Of a DNA stretch of 64,000 bases, positions 13,754 to 25,483 are shown one piece after another (the first letter of the stretch is position 1; every line of letters begins with the position of its first letter). A model generated the notes under the pieces. It had not been told where the DNA came from and made no database searches. It saw nothing but the letters and a program-made list of their open reading frames with translations. The stretch is from the NCBI GenBank assembly GCA_017871115.1, contig JAFCIZ010000001.1, positions 3,205,501 to 3,269,500 of the forward strand, read 5' to 3'. This DNA is from Cunninghamella blakesleeana (taxonomy: Eukaryota; Mucoromycota; Mucoromycetes; Mucorales; Cunninghamellaceae). A program made the position numbers and the translations under genes.

Positions 13754-14332
13754 ATGGATATTAAAAATTTACTTTGTACTTACGAAACAACCACCACCAC
13801 TACAGATGCATTAGTATTTAATCACCATGACTACACTAGTAAATACGATAATCATTTTAAATCTTATTATTCACCACTATCATCCATTGTCTCAAGTCCG
13901 GTTTCAAGTATCGCTTCTTCACCATCCCCTATTTTAGACTCCCCACCTCATTCTCCATCACCTTCATCTTTTCAAACTAATAATCATACTAAAAAGTTAA
14001 ATTCACGTACACCATGGTCCTCTGAAGAAGATTTTTTATTACAAAAAGGTTATGGACAGGGATTATCATGGGCAATGATTTCATCTACTTATTTACCACA
14101 TCGATCAAGAGGCTGTTGTTGGGGTCGGTTTAAAACTTTACAAACTAAAGCTTTAGAACAACGTGAATGGTCTGACCCAGAAGATCGTCTTTTATTATTA
14201 GCTATTAAAAAACACACAAAATTATTTAAACATGCATGGAAGTCTGTTGCACAAGATTTAGGTCATCGAAGTTCAAAAGAATGTGAAATTCGCTTCTGTA
14301 AAATTGGAAATATGATTCGCAAACGTCAATGA
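13754..14332 (+). CDS. Two-repeat Myb/SANT-like DNA-binding protein
   Basis: This is an intronless gene of 192 residues. The first ~85 residues are Ser/Pro/Thr-rich (for example SSIVSSPVSSIASSPSP). Two helix-turn-helix repeats follow. Repeat 1 is TPWSSEEDFLLQKGYGQGL...WAMISSTYLPHRSRGCCWGRF, with the acidic EED cluster and regularly spaced Trp/aromatic residues. Repeat 2 is EWSDPEDRLLLLAIKKH...FKHAWKSVAQDLGHRSSKECEIRF. The pattern fits Myb-like DNA-binding proteins, so a nuclear transcription factor or chromatin protein is inferred; no ortholog is assigned. The ATG lies about 140 bases downstream of a poly-A/poly-T rich leader. Single-exon structure is unusual among its neighbours. Confidence 0.75.
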   Translation: MDIKNLLCTYETTTTTTDALVFNHHDYTSKYDNHFKSYYSPLSSIVSSPVSSIASSPSPILDSPPHSPSPSSFQTNNHTKKLNSRTPWSSEEDFLLQKGYGQGLSWAMISSTYLPHRSRGCCWGRFKTLQTKALEQREWSDPEDRLLLLAIKKHTKLFKHAWKSVAQDLGHRSSKECEIRFCKIGNMIRKRQ

Positions 14333-14734
14333 TTTTTTTTTATAATTACTCTATTTATTTTATTTTATTTTATACATTATATATATATATATATTTATGA
14401 TTATGGTGAGGCTGTAGAACAGATATCCCATTTTCTATTTATTGATTTTTATTAAGGCTATTATTTTTATATCTATTTTTATTTATCCATTTATTTACGC
14501 TATGTTATTATTCTATTTTTATTTTATTTTATTTTATGATTGCTTTTTGTAAATATCACCTGATTTTATGTCACTTTAATACCTTTTTATTTTATTTTAC
14601 TTTAATTGCTTTTAAATATTCATATCTTTTCTTAAATAAAAATAGTTTTAGTTGTATGTTAAAAATCAAATTAATAAATATATTTATATATATCCACTTT
14701 TAATATATTTTTTAAAAAACCAATAATATTGCAA

Positions 14735-14767
<33 letters not shown>

Positions 14768-15288
14768 TCAAAAATAGTCATACTAATAGTATATTACCTT
14801 TATAATTAATATAAAAAAAAAAAATCAACACTACTGTATTTTATATGCTTATCTGAAATTTCCATCTTTCCACAAGTCTGTACTAAACTTCTTTGTATTC
14901 TGATTATCAACAAATAAACATATTAAAAATATATAAATTAAAAAATAAAACAAATAAAACTAGTAATTATAGTTTTTATATGAAATATATTAATATATAA
15001 TCCAATTCATTGAATCAGTAGTTTTTGTTTTTTGTTACTTTTACATTATAATTAAAAATAAAGGAAAGAAAAAAAATTTCTTATGAACAAAGTAATTTTT
15101 TCAAAAAAAAAAAAAAAAAAGTCGGATTTTTAAAAAACTATTGTTTCAAAAAAAGGAAATCGAAATTTTTTTTTTTTCCTTCTTTCTCTTTTTTTCTTCA
15201 CTTTTAATATAAATTATTATTTAATCGATGTATATTAAATTATAGTCATTTTAATATACATTATATATTTCGTACTGACTATAAAACT
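14333..15288. other. Intergenic AT-rich region
   Basis: It holds the 3' region of the Myb-like gene and the upstream region of the receptor kinase gene. It is low complexity (ATT repeats near 14740, A18-type runs near 15102, T runs near 15167). No gene was seen. Confidence 0.5.
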
Positions 15289-18200
15289 ATGATAAAAGGA
15301 AGATGGATATTTCATTGGACTTTAATAACTTTTTACAGCTTTATTTTTATTTATGCACAACAAAATCCTAATTTATTACCAAGTTGTACTAAAAAACAAT
15401 ATACTTCTAAAAAACCTACTTTTGCTTTAATATCTTATGATTCATTTAGTCAAAAATTTAATGGTAATTCAAACATTGGTGCTTTGGATTCAGCTTCTCT
15501 TTTAGGTGTCAATCTATTAATTAATACTCGTTTTCAAAGTACTATCCATCAAATGGAAAGTGATATTTTAAATGCTATAGAAAAAGTAAGTTTATAAAAA
15601 AAGTTAAAACCCAGTTTTTTTTTCTCAACTTTAATTTTTATATTTTATTCTTTAGAATGTTGATGGTATTATTACTGCCATTCCTAATGAACAAATATAT
15701 AAAGCCGTAGAAATAGCTAAAAATAAAAGAATTCCTGTCATAGTATTCAGTGTTGGAGAATCGTATGCTTCTCAGCTTGGACTGACACGTGTATTGCAAC
15801 AAGAAGATAAACTAGGTAAAACCATAGTAGAACAATTAAAAAGTCGCGGTTTCAGTAAACCTTTAGCAATACATACAGCACTTAATAATGACATCTTGGA
15901 AATACAATCGAAAAGAACAATTATATCAAATTATTTAAACGATCCCACCTATCCTATTTTATTACAATTTGAAGATAATCAAGAAACGTTCAACACAATT
16001 TATAATGGTATACAAACTGGCAAATATGATTCTATTATCTCTATGGGAGGATATGTATGTACCCATCTTTTATTTTACTTTTCTATACATATATATATAT
16101 ATATATAACTTTTACTTATTATGTTTATTCTTACTATATATTATTTATATAGAAAACAACTGATATTGTTAGCAACCTCGTATTAAGACTTCGATCAACT
16201 TTACCAAATCCACAACGATTTGGAACCGTATTTATAGATCTAGGTGGTGACAATATGGCGTTATTAATTCAAAAATATCCTGAATCAACTGTTGCTATTA
16301 ATCAACTTCCTTATTATCAAACTGCTTTACCTGTATTTTATTTGTACTTAGAAGTATGTAAAATGAAAAAAATAATAATACAATACATAATAAATAAATA
16401 AATAAATAAATGAATCTATATATAAATAGTCTATGGATTAATTCAAACCGTACATTAAGAACTAATAATTATATTATATTACATTACATTATTATTAGAC
16501 AATTACAAGCCGTAGTGTTTATGGAAATCAGACAATTCCTACTGGCCCAATAGTAATCACAAATGAAACGTTACAAACTGGCCTTGGCTTTGATCATCAT
16601 AATGTATTTCCAAATTTAGTAGGTCATTCAAACGTTAGTGTTTTGATACCAAATACTCAAGGTGATACCTATGGTCGAAACATGGCGGTTGGGATTCAAC
16701 AGTTGGGAAAAAAAATTAGATGGGGTATAAATAATGTTATACAGGTATATAATTTTTATCATATAAATATAAATGGAAGAATAACCTTAATAAAATTGAC
16801 AATAGACAGTAATATATATTATCTATTTTTATTTTATTAATAGAAAGATTACGTTGATTTGCCACAACATGTCATTGATGGAATAAATTTATCTGTTCAC
16901 CAAAATATCAGTGGTATAATAGTTTTATCCAACAGTAATATAGTAGCAGAAACTGCAATCAATACCACGTCACAATCCAAAATTCCTTTGGTACTTATAA
17001 ATTCAATCAATGATAATGACTATAATCATATTGCACCGTAAGTGAATGATGATAAAAATATATATTTTCATAATGGCAATTAAAATTAAAATTTAAAAGG
17101 AAAAAAAAATTAATACTTCTTTAAATAATCATGTATACTTTTTTATACCTTTTTTTCAGTCATGTTTCAGCAGTAAATTATGATCTTCATTCTAGGGCAA
17201 AAATAATAGCAGATGAGATGGTTAAAAATAATATCAACAGGCCTGTTTGTATTTCAGAAAGATATTATTGGGACCAAAGCTATTTTTGTGATTATTTTTA
17301 TGATGAATTATCCAATCCACCCCCCAAAAATCAAGTGGTTCATTTGGTCGATATTACAAGGCAAAGTAATGTAGATAATGATATTGCATTATTTTTGAAT
17401 GGGCTGAAACAACAAAATTATGATGCAGAAGCTATCATTACTTTCTCGGAATATGCATTCAATTCTATAAATATGGTAATTATTAAATTAAATTATATAT
17501 ATATATATATATATATACGTATTTTTTTTTTTTTTTTTATAAAAAAAAAGGATATCGAGATGATAGATTACTTATTTACTATTATTTTTATTATTATTAT
17601 ATGTAGCGAATACTTCAAAATCTTACCTCCAATGATATTCACTTTTTTAGTTCACCTGAAATATTTAATCAAAAACAAGCTATAATTGACGGACGTATTG
17701 ATAAAGCATGGTAATAATATCAAAATATACGAGTATCTCTAAATTATATCAAAGTGTATAATGTTTTTTTATCCTAACTGATATTTTATTTTTCTTTTCA
17801 TTTTTTTTCTTTCAGGACATTAAATACATTCTCTGTTGGATTTATATCATTGCTTAATATAATCATCAATAAACACTTGCCGGAAGTACCTTGGAAACAT
17901 ATTAATACATCAGCAAGTGAAGTTGAATATATATGCCCGCCTGGAACTTTTTATACCATGTTGTCAACTGCTTCTTTTTGTTTGGATGATGAAAATGATG
18001 TCAAAGCATCTTTTCAATGCTCACCTTGTCCAGCAAATAGCTACAATGATAAACCAGATCGAACAGAATGTCAACCATGTCAGAATGGAACAATTGTGAA
18101 TGCTGATGCCACTAAATGTATTTCATGTTATGATCCACTAGCTAGCCATTCAGAATACTGTTCTAATTATATCGTGTCTCATGATAACAACAAAAAACAA

Positions 18201-18728
18201 TTGGCTTTATCTATTGCTTTACCTATTGCTTTGGTAATTTTACTCCTTATCATTGCCTTTATCCTTTGGAAATTGAGAAAACGGCGACGATACAAAAAAC
18301 AATCATTAGGTTCTGATAATGAAGATACCTGGCTATTATCGTATAATCATCTTATGTTTCCATCCATGCGTCATTTACCTTCTGATTATGAACAGACTCA
18401 AGAAAAAATAATACACCCCACTTCTGATACATCATCCACATCCATGTCATCATTATCGCCAGCTCGAGATAATAATAATAATAATATTAACAATAATAAC
18501 AATAATAGTAATAATAACTCTGGTTTACTGGGAAATAATATCGTTGATAATAATAATCAATTTCGCCCTTCTAATAATTATACCAACACTGGAACTCTAC
18601 AAGATTCTTTGATATCAACCCCCACCCATTGGGCTTTGCTCAAAAATGGAAAATCAAGTAAAATAAAGGATATAGGAAAAAATGAAAGGTAGAAATAATG
18701 AAAAATAGTTATATATATATAATACAAT

Positions 18729-18775
<47 letters not shown>

Positions 18776-20576
18776 AATTGTAATTTTATTTTATTTTTAT
18801 TTTTATTTTTTTCAATAACTATTATCCAGTGCATCACCAACAAATTCAAATATAGCCTTGCCTCTTATTAATCCTAATAGTTTGTATAAATCAGTGGGTC
18901 GATAGTAAGTAAATTTATGACTAAATTAAATAATAAAATAAGTAATGATAAACTAATTGATTGGTTTTTATTTTTTATTTTATTTTATTCTTTTTATAAT
19001 AACATATAGTAACAATTTATATGTTACTATAAAGCAAATTGGATTTAATCCTTTAAAACTGGATATGGAGTTAAAAAATGAAATTCAACTTTTAAAACGT
19101 GGTAGATGTCCAAATTTATCAGAGTTTATTGGAATTTGTATTGAGTCCCATGGTACCTATCTGGTGGAAGGTAAATTGCATATACAATAGTGATAATAAA
19201 AACTCTTTAAAATAATGGTAATAATAGGATGTAATTAACATTGTGGGGGGGGGTTTTTTTTTTTTATTATAACACAGAGTACTGTAGAAAAGGCTCGTTG
19301 GATAAAATATTAGCTAACAAAGACATTAACCTCACTTGGGTCTTCCGATTTTCATTGATGAATGATTTACTACAAGGGATGCAGTTTATTCATCGTTCAA
19401 AAATAAATACCCATGGGCTATTAACATCAGCAAGTTGCATGGTTACCTCAAGATGGGAATTAAAAATCTCTGATTATGGGTTAAGGAAAACACGTCAAAC
19501 TCAATATGAACCTTCAGTTATTTCAACTATTCAAAAACATCATGCACAAAATTTCATTATTATCCCTTCTGATGATGTTTTGTTATGGATGGCCCCTGAA
19601 TCAATCGTTTCAATATTTTCAAACCTATATATAACGGTCCCTTCTAAACAAGCAGATATTTACAGGTAAATTATTTTATTTTATTTTAATATTTAATATT
19701 TAATAGTTAATATTATAATTGTAGTTATTACTATTTAGGAAATGATTATATTAATATGATATTAATATATTATTATTATTTGTTTTATATTAGTATTGGT
19801 ATTATTATGAATGAAATTTTGACAAGGTCACTACCTTATAAAGAGCACACAACTGTTTATAATGACTATAAAACAATATATCAACGAATAAAAGAGGAAA
19901 AAATCACACCTGCACAAAATGATTCACCAGCTGATTATTACAGCCAAATCAATCGTCTTATTAGCTGGTGCTGGAATACTGAACCTGATAAACGCCCTTG
20001 CATTATTGATTTAAAGGTATACTAATTATTAAATTTAATAATAATAGTAATAGTAAGTATTTTTTTTTAATATCATATTTATATATATTTTATTTAATTA
20101 ATATAGAGCCAATTGCATACTATTGCTCCTTCTCTAATGGGTTCAGATTGTATGGTGGAAAATCTTGCTCTAATGGTAATTGTTTATATTTATTAATAGT
20201 GATATTCTTTTTAACTCATTTAATTATAATTCTCTCTTGCTTTTTGTTTTATTTATTTATTAAGCTTGAAAAATATGCAAACGATATGGAAGATTTAGTA
20301 TATAAACGAACATCAAATTTACTACAGAGAACAATAGAACTTGAAGAAGAACGTGCAAGGACGCAAACTTTATTAAAAGGTATTAATATAAATATATATT
20401 AAGAGGTTATGAGGAAAATTGAAAAACAAATCAAGTTACTAATTTAAATTTTATTATTTATATTCATAACCACGCTATTCATATTCTAGATCTAAAAGCT
20501 GCCAAAGAAAAAGCGGAAGCTGGTGCTAGAAGCAAACAAAACTTTCTGGCTAATATGTCTCATGGTAATATACTTT

Positions 20577-20627
<51 letters not shown>

Positions 20628-23414
20628 ACTAAGATGATGAAATCCTAATTTTTTTTTTATGAATATAAAGAGATCCGAACGCCTATGAATGCTGTTATTG
20701 GAATGTCTCATATTTTGATGGAAAGTGATTTACCACCTGAATTACATGATTGTGTTGAAACGATTGAATCTTCTGGCAATCATTTAATAGCCATTATAGA
20801 TGACATTTTGGATTATTCAAAAATAGAATCAGGAAAACTGACTTTAGAAAACAAGGAATTAGATTTGGTAAGTACTTCAACCCATTTTTTTTAATATATA
20901 ATCAAAAGAGAAAAAGTTAAAATAAAAAAATAAAAAAAATGAACAACACTAATTCATATATATTCATCTGTTTTTATTATCATTATTTTATATATATAGT
21001 CATTTGTCATTGAAAGTGCTATCAAACTAGTGGCTCCTAATTATTTAGCAAAAGGTATAGCTTTATGGTATACTTTTGATCAAAATATTCCGGTTAAACT
21101 TATAGGTGATGTGGTTCGGTTACGTCAAATAATACTAAATCTGTAAGTTAATATTATAATCATTTTATATTATTTTGTATTTTTTTTTTTTTGATCAGGT
21201 ATATGTATATGTATACTAATATTACTATATATTGTAAAATATTAATATAAATAATTTTATAATTATTTATTAGACTTTCTAATGCACTCAAGTTTACTCC
21301 TTCTGGTGGCCAAGTTAGTGTTCAAGTAAAAGAAGTAATACAAGATCAAGATTACATATCAAAAAAGAAATCGCTAGGCGCTGTAGATATTAAGGATTAT
21401 GTGCCTCTGCAAATTGCTATCAATGATACAGGTGTCGGAATACCAAAAGATAAAATCAATAAATTGTTTAAATCATTTTCACAAGTAGATGCATCAACAA
21501 CAAGAAATTTTGGTGGCACTGGTCTTGGATTGGCAATTTCACGTCAATTAACTCGCATGATGTATGGTGATATGGTACGTAAACTTCCTTAAAAAATAAA
21601 AATAAAATATTCCATCCATTTAACCACTCTAATGATTAATTTATTTTAATTTTTATAAATATATACATAATAGTGGGTAAATTCAGTTCATGGGGAAGGC
21701 TCAACCTTTACATTTAGAGTACTACTTGAAAAGCAAGATAACAGCCAAACCTATGGAGAGCAACATGAATTAAACGAAATAGTGAAGGGACTTGATGGTA
21801 TGGTAGTGATCGCTGAACAAAATCATGTATCAGTGATATGGAAGAATATTCTTGAATATTTAAACATCAAACACTTAAAAATCCTCACATTTGATCAAGC
21901 CAAAGATTACTTTAATAATCAGTTAAAGGGTGAAAAAATCCCAATACTTATTGTTGACGCGGATTATGCTGTAATTAAAGAAGTAGAACATGGAAAAAAC
22001 GACACTACCACAAGTCAGAATGTGATTATTTATCTTCGGAATCTTTATCCAGAATTATATAACATTCCAACTATATGCATTAATGATATTCGAAGTAAAC
22101 GTCAGTCTGCAAAATCTGACTCTCAGTCCGCTTTAGATTATAAACAATTTGATAATCCTTTAGCTATAGTTAGCCACAAAGAGATTTTGAAAGGGAATGA
22201 TGTTACTCCTATTAGTTTGGTAGAAGAACGAAATCCATTTGATTTACTTACAACCATACTTTATAAGCCATTAAAAAACTCTATTTTATTTACTACACTC
22301 CATCGAATAGTCGCTACATCCTGTAATACCAATACTTGTACATTAAACCCATCACCTTCAAAGCTAGATTCATACTATCACCAACAAAATATCGATAATA
22401 ATAATGATAATAGAAACTCACTAGACCCATGCTATTTCAATCATCATAATAACAACAATAATAATCGACTTTCATTGGACCCTTCCCTCTTTAATAAAAG
22501 AAATAATAAAATTCTTAATAATAGCAACCCTCTTCGATGCAATTCATCTGATGAAATCACTCATCAATCCAATCGATCCTCCTACCTATCATCTTTATCT
22601 GCTACAAGCACATTACCAAATTCACCATTAGAGGGTACGTTCTGCATAAAACCAACACCATCATCAGTTTCACTTACTAATTTAATAAAAGACAATGATA
22701 TCAATATACTTATAGTGGATGATAACCCTGTGAATCGCAAAGTATTAAAACGAATGCTCGATAAACTAGGCATGTCCTGTTGTATGGCTCAAGATGGACT
22801 AGAAGCTTATAACATGGTACAAAAAGCCTACAACGATGGAAAACCTTTTGGATTAATATTAATGGACATTTGGATGCCCAATATGAATGGATTTGAAGCC
22901 ACTAGTAGTATTCGTAAACTATTCCCAGATTCTGGTATAGAACCTTATATTATTGCATTAACAGCTTGCGTGACACCAGATGATCGTAGAAAGTGTAAAG
23001 AAGCAGGTATGTAAATTGATTTTATTTTATTTATTTATTAAAAAATATTTTATCATGATTGCTTTATTTATATTTATATAACAATTAATCCACTTCATTA
23101 AAATTTTATATATATTTTTGTATCTTATGATATATATAGGAATGAATGGGTATGTCAGTAAACCTGTTAGAAAACCAGAATTAATGGCGGCTATTAATGA
23201 ATTTAAACAGACTACACAAGTTAATTCACAAAACGATAATATACCAAATCAAAAAGATTCTATAGATACATCTCCTAAAAGAAATGAATATAAAGATATA
23301 ACCTCTCTAAAGAAAGAGCCAACTCTCGATATAACACCAGCACCGCCAACTGTAACAATAACAACTAACCTAACTAATAGAGGTAAAGACGACATAGACA
23401 GTCGTAGACCATAA
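15289..23414 (+). CDS. Receptor with PBP-like ectodomain, guanylyl-cyclase-receptor-type pseudokinase and hybrid histidine kinase output (20 exons)
   Basis: Exons start at 15289, 15656, 16153, 16499, 16844, 17160, 17607, 17816, 18830, 19010, 19278, 19794, 20107, 20265, 20490, 20671, 21000, 21274, 21674 and 23140; all phases close to about 1994 residues. In order: a signal peptide (1-24); two periplasmic-binding-protein-like domains (~35-610); a Cys-rich GCC2/GCC3-like module (626-690); one membrane helix (~714-738) followed by a basic stop-transfer; a low-complexity stretch; and a kinase-homology domain (~877-1165). That domain has VTIK lysine K910, [10 protein letters not shown] at 1001 in place of HRD, DYG at 1021 and MAPES. 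Next come a coiled linker (1183-1221, [16 protein letters not shown]), HisKA (FLANMSHEIRTPMN, H1245), HATPase ([25 protein letters not shown]), a degenerate receiver (~1497) and a canonical receiver (LIVDDN, phospho-acceptor D1857, K in VSKPV). Sensing of a secreted ligand with phosphorelay output is inferred. Confidence 0.9.
18730..18773 (+). repeat. Poly(A) tract of 44 in an intron of the receptor kinase gene
   Basis: An uninterrupted run of A lies in the intron between the juxtamembrane exon and the pseudokinase exons. It is not required for splicing and may be a microsatellite or the relic tail of a retroposed sequence. Confidence 0.9.
20579..20626 (+). repeat. Poly(A) tract of 48 in an intron of the receptor kinase gene
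   Basis: An uninterrupted run of A lies inside the intron that splits the histidine kinase H-box (MSH|EIRTP). It is the second such tract in the same gene. Confidence 0.9.
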
Positions 23415-23990
23415 TTTTATTTTATATTTTTTTTTTATTTTATGCATTTTATAATTTTTTTTAAAAAAATCCATTTGTATATTAATATCAAATATAAATT
23501 ATTAAAAAAAAAAAGGAACATGTCTATAAACTGTTTATTAAAGAAATAAAAATTTACAATTAATATTCTAGAGTTTGATTAATATGAATATCAATAATGT
23601 TTGGACCAAATGGTAAATTAGAAATACGTAGAAGATGTGTTCAATTTGAAAATAGTTTTAGATTTCGTTATGATTATTGCCTTTAAATAATAATAATAAT
23701 AATGGTGATGTTGATAGTACGATAAAAAAAATAGAGAATTTTATAATAAAAAGTTGATAAAAAACAAATAATTGTCATACCACTTTTTTTATTTTATTTT
23801 TTTTACACGATTAATTCTATTTTATGCATATGTTACTGAACACAAATTGCTTTTTTTATATATACATATGCGACCCTTTATTATTATTATTATTGTTAGT
23901 ACAATGTAAAAGTAAAAAAAAAATATCATTAAAATTTTTTGAAATTTTATATACATTTTTATTAAAGCGAGCTTTTTTTACTGGAATTAT
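23415..23990. other. Gap between receptor kinase and DIRS element
   Basis: It contains the 3' region of the kinase gene, then AT-rich DNA up to the left end of the DIRS element. A short open frame at 23597-23683 (plus, 28 residues, MFGPNGKLEIRRRCVQFEN...) has protein-like composition but lies just after a stop. It may be a decayed or unrecognised exon. No other feature was seen. Confidence 0.4.
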
Positions 23991-24007
23991 TGATTATTTA
24001 GACATAA

Positions 24008-24131
24008 GAATACAAAATAAGAAATATGATTGATTAATTCTTCTTTATTATTTAAAGTCAGCGAAAATTAAGATATATAAATTAAAATTTAAAATGATAT
24101 ATATATATATATATATTTTTTTTTTTTATCT
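24008..24131 (+). repeat. DIRS inverted terminal repeat, copy at the element's 3' side
   Basis: It begins gaatacaaaataagaaatat and runs through the (TA)n and T-rich block. It is the reverse complement of 28355-28477, with only small differences in TA/T run length. Confidence 0.9.
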
Positions 24132-24170
24132 GAAATTAAGCGAGGATAAGAGGGAAGAGGTGGGAGGGGA

Positions 24171-24286
24171 AATCATATTTCTTATTTTGTATTCTTATGT
24201 CTAAATAATCATTCATGTGTCGAAATAAATTCTAACAGAATTTCTTGAGACACTCGAATACAAAATAAGAAATATGATTGATTAAT
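24171..24286. repeat. DIRS internal complementary region (ICR)
   Basis: 24171-24211 is the reverse complement of the left end 23991-24031. 24212-24286 is the reverse complement of the right end 28447-28521. The two blocks abut with no gap at 24211/24212, so the ICR reproduces the circle junction. This fixes the element boundaries at 23991 and 28521. Confidence 0.93.
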
Positions 24287-24403
24287 CCAGAGTATTTAAA
24301 GTTTTTTTTTTTTTTTTTTTTTGTGGAGTTTCAATAAATGACTACATAAACATAAATAAATAAGCAAATACGTTTTCTTTCCTTTTTTTTTTTTTTTTTT
24401 TTT

Positions 24404-25483
24404 TTATATAGTAGAATCCCTAGCATCATAGAAGGATTCTTCTCTTTCAGAATCCGTATCGTTTTCTCTATTAGGCGATTTTATCGAATCATCTATTGTT
24501 ATTAATGTATTTGTAAAGTCAAATAACGATAGGTGTTCACGACGATAATGGTGCTCAAAAGTAGTTGCATTTGCCCAGTTTCCCATGGTTATAATATCTT
24601 CTTTTGGAATTCCTGCTTGAAATGCTAAAGAAGAAGCAATAGATCTTAACGATACATTACGTTCAGTAGTAGATAACCTTAATAAATGACGAAGCCAGTT
24701 GTGAATAGTACGTGTAGCTATCGGTTTGTTTGGACAAATCGAATTTATAAATAACAGAGTAGCTGTGCAATTTGGACGTCTATCTTGATATACTTTATAA
24801 GTAATTACCGGACAAATAGATGGATTAGTGTGTGCTTTTATCGTGAAGGATTTAATAATTGATCTATTTTTCCTTCTTTCTTTAGGACAATGAACTTCTA
24901 AAGAAATACTAGTATTATCTGGTGATAAAGTTACTGAATGAAAAGGAATTCTATGAAGATCTGAAGTGCGGAAAAAACATGTAACTGCTAATAAGAAGGC
25001 TAATTTTGCTTGTAAGTTTGATAAAGAGATATTGTCATTATTTTGTTGTTTTAAATAATTAAAAGTGGGTTGTATATCAATTGTTGGTTTATGTGTTCTT
25101 ATAGGTGGTGCCAATCTTGCTAATGTACCAAAGAAATCATTTATTTCCTTATTTTGTTTTAAGATATTTTGATTAGGATGTAGATTTGAAACGGCAGAGC
25201 GTATTAATTGAAGTGTAGTATATGCATAATTATATTTAGTACGAATATCACTTAGAAAATTGATTAAATCAGTAGCATTAAATGATTCCATTGAGATATT
25301 ATTATCTGATGCCCATTGAATAAATAAATATTGACCCCTTCTATATGATTTATTGGTGTCATTATCTGTAGTATATCTATTAATAAGCAGGTTTTTTGCA
25401 TTATTATTTAATTTGGAGGTATTATATTTTGAACTGATAATTTCCATACGGCGAGTTTCCAATTCTTGTTTATCATAGGCCAT
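24404..25483 (-). CDS. DIRS tyrosine recombinase
   Basis: The recombinase occupies the C-terminal ~350 residues of a frame that is open from 27280 to 24404. The most plausible start is the ATG at 25483 in an ACCATGG context, which overlaps the end of the RT ORF by about 75 bases and gives 359 residues. An N-terminal SAM-like region (RYTTDNDTNKSYRRGQYLFIQW) precedes the catalytic domain. Key boxes are FFRTSDLHRI with the first Arg, SLRSIASSLAFQAGIP with the second, GNWANATTF and the final HHYRREH with the Tyr nucleophile. The usual His of HxxR reads Val (VSLR). The enzyme would integrate the circular DNA copy. After the stop comes an A-rich 3' stretch (T-rich on the plus strand). Confidence 0.88.
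   Translation of the reverse strand: MAYDKQELETRRMEIISSKYNTSKLNNNAKNLLINRYTTDNDTNKSYRRGQYLFIQWASDNNISMESFNATDLINFLSDIRTKYNYAYTTLQLIRSAVSNLHPNQNILKQNKEINDFFGTLARLAPPIRTHKPTIDIQPTFNYLKQQNNDNISLSNLQAKLAFLLAVTCFFRTSDLHRIPFHSVTLSPDNTSISLEVHCPKERRKNRSIIKSFTIKAHTNPSICPVITYKVYQDRRPNCTATLLFINSICPNKPIATRTIHNWLRHLLRLSTTERNVSLRSIASSLAFQAGIPKEDIITMGNWANATTFEHHYRREHLSLFDFTNTLITIDDSIKSPNRENDTDSEREESFYDARDSTI

Noticed and set aside
18957..19190. A separate gene start within the pseudokinase region
   Set aside because: The open frame is one exon: it joins in phase to both neighbours, and the upstream part of the ATG frame is translated intron.
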